From Prinsepia uniflora (lineage: Eukaryota; Streptophyta; Magnoliopsida; Rosales; Rosaceae): a DNA stretch of 64,000 nt. The translations under genes were made by a program, and so were the position numbers. Where the stretch lies: assembly GCA_032719365.1 (NCBI GenBank), contig CM064866.1, positions 76,736,916 through 76,800,915 of the forward strand. The letters run 5' to 3'. Shown in pieces: positions 60,901 through 64,000 of this stretch (the stretch's first letter is position 1; every line of letters starts with the position of its first letter). The notes beneath the pieces were generated by a model. That model was not told where the DNA came from. It saw only the letters and a list, made by a program, of their open reading frames with translations, and searched no databases.

Positions 60901-61925
60901 AAGTACTTGAGTTTCGAACTTACTGCATTTCCGTCGATGGGTATATCAACAGTGTCACCAAGGCCATAATTAAAACCAGCACGCTCAGGAGGAAGTGGCG
61001 ACAATCTTGAGTTCTTGGCAGGAGCAACACTTCCAGGATTCTGCTCATTTTGTAGCAAATATGCATGAGAGATCAAACAGTTGGTGATAAATGCAAGTAT
61101 TTTTCTCAGTTTTTACATACAAAACCATGATTTATGTTTTCATATGGCTAATTAGATTACAGTACGCACAGTGCCTTCGAAAAAGGAAGAGCTTACATCC
61201 GAAAAAAACCTATAAACATATCTGGATGCAAGAAGAAGGAGATATGCTTCTTCTGGATGCAAGTCGAGGACACTGGACATGCTAATATACATGTTTAGAG
61301 TACAACAAGGTCTTTTGCATTAAATAAAACAAAGTACGATGGATTTTCTATTAACTAGTTTACAGAAATCTAAATACTATTTTACAATGCAATGTCGCAT
61401 CTAAATTTAATATCTCACACACCAAAATCATTTTCTACAAGCAAACAGCAATATCTAAGGAAGACAATATATTAAGCTCTACATGTAAGGGACTAGTTAG
61501 CATTCTGTGGAGTCCAATTCCCGTAATATATCTAGAAGAATTTTGAGTGATATTAGAAGCCACAAACATATAACCGATCAAAATTGACAAAGAAAAAAAA
61601 TTACCCTAGTTGGATATAGATAAGGCTACTTGTAAATATGGATTTCATCATAATTTCTAGAGCAAACTGCTATCATCGCTATAGGATTCACTTCAATTTT
61701 ACAGGGAAACCAACATATACACAGAACCTCAGATCTTAAAATTTACTAAAACGTATCCAAAAACCCCAGCAAGTCAACGACTTTACTAAACAAGATTCAC
61801 CAAAAAGAAAACCCATATCGATTTCATTTCAATATAGCAGCAAAATCACGGAAAAAGAAACTCACAGAGAAAGGATTGACTTCATCTTCTTCAGCAAAGG
61901 GGTTACTCTCGTAACGACCGGCCAT
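57927..61925 (-). CDS. SCAMP: Secretory carrier-associated membrane protein (SCAMP)
   Basis: Four-pass membrane protein of the trans-Golgi network, early endosome and plasma membrane, active in vesicle trafficking. Twelve exons on the minus strand: 61866-61925, 60924-61040, 60774-60836, 60088-60121, 59799-59921, 59276-59338, 59078-59171, 58663-58708, 58499-58566, 58343-58388, 58105-58170, 57927-58013. They total 867 bp and give 288 residues, the usual plant length. N-terminus MAGRYESNPFAEEDEVNPFS has two NPF motifs (EH-domain binding). A charged coiled coil (DLKKRERELQAREAELRKRE) follows, then the conserved NWPPFFPIIHHDI segment. Four hydrophobic spans come next, with the SCAMP signature WYRPLYR between spans 2 and 3. 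The C-terminus is VYMYFRGSGKAAEM...RAAL. All splice sites are GT-AG and all phases fit. Introns are small except intron 1 (825 bp). Confidence 0.95.
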
Positions 61926-64000
61926 GGAGGAGGGAGATTTGAATGCCCAAGGACCAGTCTCAGAACTCCGATGTAAATTTCTGAGAGATCTGAGACTCAG
62001 CAGACAATAAAAGAAAAAGCAAAGCTTATAGATGAAGAAATAAAATTCTCAGAGAAAATTATTTTCAGACACAAAATGAAGGAAAATAAGAAGATGAACA
62101 GAATATGTAGAGAGAGAAAATTAGAAAACGGTGGCTTTGTTTAATGTCTTTTCTAGACAGAGAAAGCGTACGACTAGTCCGTCTATTCTTTTATCTGCTT
62201 TTGACAGCCAAAGGCGGCTTTTATTTTGATTTTCACAAATAAAATTCAAATTATTTTTTGGTTTTTGTTTTGAAAATTAAGTAATATTTCTCATTTTCTA
62301 TTACTTCATTTTTTTTTTTTTTATCAAATCATTATATTATAATCAAGGGTACATATTGTTCTTGCCCAAATAATCTTCATCACAACCGGCCCAAAGCCGC
62401 CTTTCGTGAGCTTTTACATGGAATCTAATTGCAGCGTGAATGAATGACCTTCTATGTGGGTCTCTTGCTGATGCGTTGTGTGCACTGTTTGGATAGTTTG
62501 AAAGTAATGGACTAAAAAGACCTTTGAATTACGATCTTTCCTTAGATGGACTGGCCAGAAAGCAGAAAGGTCTTAGTTCCTTTCAAAGTAGGTGTGTCAT
62601 TAGTAGAAACTGCTATTAGACGGTTGAAGATGAGTTCCGTTTGCAGCCCAATAACGTTTCTTATTTGATTCTGAGGCAAATGCGTAAATAGTTTGTGCTG
62701 TTCTTTTATATATCTTCTTCTTAATGCATCTAAAGACTTTAATACTTTTTTTTTTCTACTTTAGTCCAAGTTCATATGATTTTCATGATATTCAAGTTAG
62801 CAGGTTGTTATTTAATAAGTTAGATGCTAGATACGCGGGTTCTCTTAAGTTGCAATGATAGCATTTAACCAAATATATAGATAGTTTCGCAATCTAGGCA
62901 GCCATGTAACACACTGATTGGTATATCCCGAATATTCATCTCTCCTTACGGGAATATGGTTATATTGTAATGAGAGTAAAGTATAAATACCGAAGAGTAA
63001 TGTGCCAATATTAAAATGCAAGAAGTAAAATGCAGGAAGTAAATTACAAGTGCTGAAAGTAAATTATTTCTTTTACACTAGCCTTGAGCAGGCATGATCT
63101 TCTAGAAATCATCAACTAAATGATCATAAGTTGGAATCATGCCACTGGTTGGCAGAGCATTCAGGAGACGTCGAGAGTTGAATGTTTGGATGCCTCAAAA
63201 ACTGATTTGAGAAGCAGCCAAAATGTTGTTGGTGTTGGGTGGCCTTCAAAACTAGTTGTGGAAGTAAGTCAGGATAAATGTGAGTGTTGGGAGGGTCTTC
63301 AAAAATAATTTAGGATGTAGGTCGGGATGAGATCCTAGATCGAAAGAAATAGCTTGTACCTAAAGATTGTCCTTTGAAATAAAGAAACTTTCGAGGATTT
63401 GCAATTATTTTGAAATTGATTGAGTTTGGTCAATTTGCTTATTTGATTTATTGATTGGCTGTCATTTGACAAGAAAGTTTATTCTCCATTTATAAGCGGT
63501 GAGGTACTAAATTGGACTGCCATATAGACTTCAGCAAACTCGGGATACAATATCTCTTTTGCTTTCATATCCTTTCACGCTTGTCGAGAATATCCCTCCT
63601 CAAAACTTATAAATCAGTACAAGAAACAAATGTGGATAAAAACTGCATAAACAACTAAAAAATCCATGAAAAATTATAAATCACACCGACTAAGTTAAAA
63701 ACAACGAAAATCCTAACAGCATCTAACTAACATACCATCTCTATCGAAATAAACAGCCACTATTTTTCTCGGCTCTTCATCCTCCATGCTTAAAAAATGT
63801 CTCAATTTTAAATTTTTAAATTTTCGATAAATGAAATAAAATTGATCAATTCTATAATTTAGCAATTTCATTTTGAAGAGATTTGGTGCATGAGTTAGAA
63901 AGTTGGTCAATTTCTTGTCGTAATGTTTAGTTGTTGCTTTGGTTGTAACAAAGTTGCTGCTTATTTATGGGTTTTAATGTTTGGTGTCATTTTCTAATAC
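61926..64000. other. SCAMP promoter side and AT-rich spacer
   Basis: 5' UTR and promoter of SCAMP on the minus strand (about 61926-62200, rich in GA on that strand), then AT-rich sequence to the end of the window. No ORF with family features. Confidence 0.5.

Noticed and set aside
1..64000. CRISPR arrays, operons, bacterial promoters, tRNA or rRNA genes
   Set aside because: None seen. Introns, TATA boxes and gene families are those of a plant nuclear genome, and regular short repeats here belong to LTRs or microsatellites.

Overview
This is a stretch of a dicot-like plant nuclear genome. Every gene has short exons split by AT-rich GT-AG introns, and the proteins are plant families: a beta-galactosidase with a C-terminal lectin domain, paired S1/P1-type nucleases, an alternative mitochondrial NAD(P)H dehydrogenase and a plant SCAMP. 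The repeats are plant LTR retrotransposons and LINE fragments. I cannot name the species.

Layout. 1-3098 (+) is the 3' half of a GH35 beta-galactosidase gene that begins before the window. 3647-6209 (+) is a complete six-exon quinone oxidoreductase of the PIG3 type. 6767-9433 and 9832-14934 (+) are tandem S1/P1 nuclease genes with matching nine-exon structures. The second has lost 2 bp in exon 3 (frameshift) and carries a very young gag-only Ty1/copia element (11616-14614, TSD TATGT) just inside its last intron. 15.29-15.70 kb is a LINE 3' fragment (-). 17952-20359 (+) is a complete eight-exon internal alternative NAD(P)H dehydrogenase (NDA type). Two paralogous genes for 56-residue microproteins (20800-20970 and 27154-27324, both -) flank an AT-rich gene desert that holds a 5'-truncated LINE insertion (25750-26251).

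The centre of the window, 29569-48557, is a repeat nest with no credible gene. Target-site duplications resolve it into six related units of about 2.6-3.1 kb, each running TG...CA. Most are flanked by 5-bp TSDs, and none has pol, PBS or an internal region, so they are best read as solo LTRs of a long-LTR, probably gypsy-like, family. They form two three-deep nests: unit C inside B inside A (29569-38667), and unit H inside F inside G (39851-48557). They fall into two subfamilies by the type of short hairpin array they carry. The second nest sits inside an older LTR-like sequence that ends near 49966.

52482-54182 (+) is a dead HAL2/SAL1-like phosphatase gene: 5' exons missing, an in-frame stop, a lost catalytic Asp and a frameshift. 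56574-57050 (+) is a single-exon secreted glycine-rich, cysteine-rich small protein. 57927-61925 (-) is a complete 12-exon SCAMP gene. The remaining sequence is AT-rich intergenic DNA with several local duplications.

The genes are independent housekeeping or stress genes and do not form one pathway. The clearest shared history is the tandem nuclease duplication, the microprotein pair and the layered transposon insertions.
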